Source: Bacillota bacterium
GTDB taxonomy: Bacteria > Bacillota > Clostridia > Oscillospirales > Acutalibacteraceae
NCBI GenBank assembly: GCA_023412845.1
Contig: JAEZRH010000135.1
Location: forward strand, 1 to 7,180
Direction of reading: 5' to 3'
DNA: 7,180 nt
Both the position numbers and the translations under genes were made by a program. This document shows positions 5,988-7,180 of the stretch, piece by piece. Below the pieces are notes generated by a model. The model saw nothing but the letters and a program-made list of their open reading frames with translations. It ran no database searches and was not told the DNA's origin. The stretch's first letter is position 1. Each line of letters begins with the position of its first letter.

Positions 5988-7007
5988 TCACTCCTTCGTA
6001 TCGTAAATGCTGGTCCGCTCGTATTCGTCTATGTCGAACGTTGGGTTTTGGCGTTTGCCCTCGGCTCGCGCTCCGCCGTGCAGGGCCGCGCGCTTCGACA
6101 TCTCCAGCGCGGCCTGCTGCGGGGTCGATATCCCGTCCCTGTGCCATCGGGCCATGATCTTGTTCATGTATCCCGCGCTGTATTTTCCGGTCGCATCCAC
6201 CGTACGGTCGTATGCTTCCTTGACCATTTCGGGGCCGAAACCCCATTCTCCGATCCACACCGGCGCATAGGTCTCTTCGTTTGCGGAGGGCGCCCGGTGC
6301 GTCATGCCGATGGCCTGCTCCACGGTGCGCCACGCCTGCTGGTTTTCCGACAGACGGCGCAGCTTCTCCTCCGCCTTTTCGTGCGTGACGATTTCCTCGT
6401 CGGCCCAGTTCATGGCCGTTTTCTCTATGTAGCGCATGTTCGCTTTGCCAATGCTTGCCGTGTACTGCAGCAGCATGACGATCACGTCCGACGGCAGGCC
6501 GAAATCGTCGTGGATCATCAGCAGCGTTGCGCATTCTCCGCCCGAGATCAGACGGCCCAGGATCTCTTGAGCGGACTGCATCAGACAGGCGATCTCTGTC
6601 GATTCCGCAATCCGTTTGGCGACAAAATCGCTGTCCGGCTTCTGCGGGCGGGGGAGAATATGCTGCGGTTTCTCCGGCTGTGCAGGGGCCGGTTCTTCAG
6701 CCGCCTTCGGGCGGAAGGGGGGGCTCCCCTGCTGATCCCCATTCTGTGCGCAGGGCGCCAGCGTGCCGCCGTTTGAGGCGATCAGGCCGGTCTGCTGCCA
6801 GTATTGCATGGCATCCGCAACGTCAGCCCTGTCAATGCCGATCGCCGCGGCGATATCTTCCGGTTCAAAAGGTTCTCCCGCGTGCCGAAGGACCCACAGC
6901 AGCACCTTTAGCTGGACGGAGCCGGCAAGCTTTAAATTTTCATCAACGACACGGCAGGGAACCGCGAATACCGAATTCCATGCCCCAAGATTTATGGTGT
7001 AACCCAT
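5988..7007 (-). CDS. DnaD/DnaB-like primosome protein with two DnaD domains
   Basis: Likely replication-initiation protein acting with the helicase loader encoded just downstream. The 339 residues comprise an N-terminal winged-helix-like part (~1-80, with EDIAAAIGIDRADVADAMQYW resembling a helix-turn-helix), a Pro/Ala/Glu-rich linker (~84-125) and two DnaD C-terminal (DnaB_2) repeats. The first spans ~130-215 and includes YIEKTAMNWADEEI (193-206); the second spans ~225-300 and includes YMNKIMARWHRDGI (280-293), which holds the Y-x3-I-x3-W pattern of the family. A short tail has TFDIDEYE (323-330), of the kind often seen at the end of clostridial DnaD-like proteins. AAAGGTGA just upstream of the ATG is the ribosome binding site. 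The TGA ends two bases before the GTG of the loader gene, so translation is probably coupled. Confidence 0.9.
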   Translation of the reverse strand: MGYTINLGAWNSVFAVPCRVVDENLKLAGSVQLKVLLWVLRHAGEPFEPEDIAAAIGIDRADVADAMQYWQQTGLIASNGGTLAPCAQNGDQQGSPPFRPKAAEEPAPAQPEKPQHILPRPQKPDSDFVAKRIAESTEIACLMQSAQEILGRLISGGECATLLMIHDDFGLPSDVIVMLLQYTASIGKANMRYIEKTAMNWADEEIVTHEKAEEKLRRLSENQQAWRTVEQAIGMTHRAPSANEETYAPVWIGEWGFGPEMVKEAYDRTVDATGKYSAGYMNKIMARWHRDGISTPQQAALEMSKRAALHGGARAEGKRQNPTFDIDEYERTSIYDTKE

Positions 7008-7048
7008 ACCGTCACCTTTCCGAGCGAGTTTTTCCTGACATTTAATTT

Positions 7049-7077
7049 ATTATAGCATAGCGGATAAAAGAGTAAAA
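7049..7077 (-). promoter_or_regulatory. Extended -10 promoter of the DnaD-like/loader unit
   Basis: On the - strand TGCTATAAT (7057-7049) gives a perfect -10 box with the TGn extension. At 17 bases upstream the -35 position reads TTTTAC (7077-7072), a poor match, as is common for extended -10 promoters. The predicted start is about 35 bases before the ATG. Confidence 0.75.
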
Positions 7078-7113
7078 CAGGAAATTCGATTTCCGGCTTT
7101 TTTGAAAAAAATA

Positions 7114-7142
7114 TTGACATACAGGTGAATTTTGGGTATAAT
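7114..7142 (+). promoter_or_regulatory. Consensus sigma-A promoter of a tRNA gene
   Basis: TTGACA (7114-7119), a 17-base spacer and TATAAT (7137-7142) match consensus at all twelve bases. RNA should start near 7149, about 7 bases before the mature tRNA end. Such strength suits a stable RNA gene. Confidence 0.95.
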
Positions 7143-7155
7143 ACCACTTGCACTT

Positions 7156-7180
7156 GCGAATGTAGCTCATCTGGTAGAGC
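7156..7180 (+). tRNA. 5' part of a tRNA gene, cut by the window end (tRNA-Gly possible)
   Basis: The last 25 bases fit a tRNA 5' half: acceptor strand GCGAATG (7156-7162), T8-A9, then the D arm GCTC (7165-7168), loop ATCTGGTA and GAGC (7177-7180). The anticodon is outside the window. The GCG-NNTG-TAGCTC beginning resembles some clostridial tRNA-Gly genes, but identity is a guess. A consensus promoter lies directly upstream. Confidence 0.85.

Noticed and set aside
5986..6534. Upstream extension of the helicase-loader frame to 514 codons
   Set aside because: This part overlaps the DnaD-like gene in another frame and has no family resemblance; the ribosome binding site at 5991-5996 marks the real start.
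5679..6776. 365-codon + strand frame opposite the loader and DnaD-like genes
   Set aside because: It spans two clearly coding genes on the other strand and its product is Arg/Pro/Gly-rich low complexity.
7135..7145. GGTAT-A-ATACC dyad at the tRNA promoter -10 box
   Set aside because: Most of its symmetry comes from TATAAT itself; five-base arms are weak evidence for an operator.

Overview
The window looks like ordinary chromosomal DNA from a moderately GC-rich member of the Firmicutes, most likely class Clostridia (perhaps the Oscillospirales/Ruminococcaceae side). This rests on the rpsF-ssb-rpsR order, strong AGGAGG-type ribosome binding sites, sigma-A-type promoters with 17-bp spacers, a DnaD-like plus DnaC/DnaI-like loader pair, and a protein with a PASTA end. 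The taxonomy is inferred from gene content and style, not from a marker phylogeny.

Left part (1-1530): the last ~50 codons of a + strand PASTA-domain protein converge on a - strand operon. Two hairpins separate them, and the second, at 223-262, is a clear intrinsic terminator for the - strand. The operon reads rpsF (S6), ssb, rpsR (S18) from right to left. Its promoter (TTGACG-17-TATAAT) starts 13 bases after the galU stop, and its leader can fold in alternative ways.

Middle (1540-3810): galU (UDP-glucose synthesis) lies downstream of a gene for a four-helix membrane protein carrying a RING-like zinc module, a zinc ribbon and a DUF2628-like membrane part. The two may be co-transcribed. The membrane-protein gene diverges from prfB, and each of the two promoters carries a perfect inverted repeat over a core element.

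Right part (3814-7180): prfB (release factor 2) is one uninterrupted frame without the programmed frameshift known from most prfB genes, and it ends at an intrinsic terminator. It converges on a two-gene - strand unit, a DnaD/DnaB-like primosome protein followed after two bases by a DnaC/DnaI-like helicase-loader ATPase. That unit has an extended -10 promoter and diverges from a tRNA gene that has a perfect consensus promoter and is cut by the window end.

Together the genes serve translation (S6, S18, RF2, tRNA), replication (SSB, DnaD-like, helicase loader) and cell-envelope precursors (GalU, PASTA protein). I see no mobile element, CRISPR array or defence system, and no convincing new multi-gene system. 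The items most worth a second look are the RING/zinc-ribbon/DUF2628 protein with its dyad-covered promoter, the rpsF leader, and the frameshift-free prfB.
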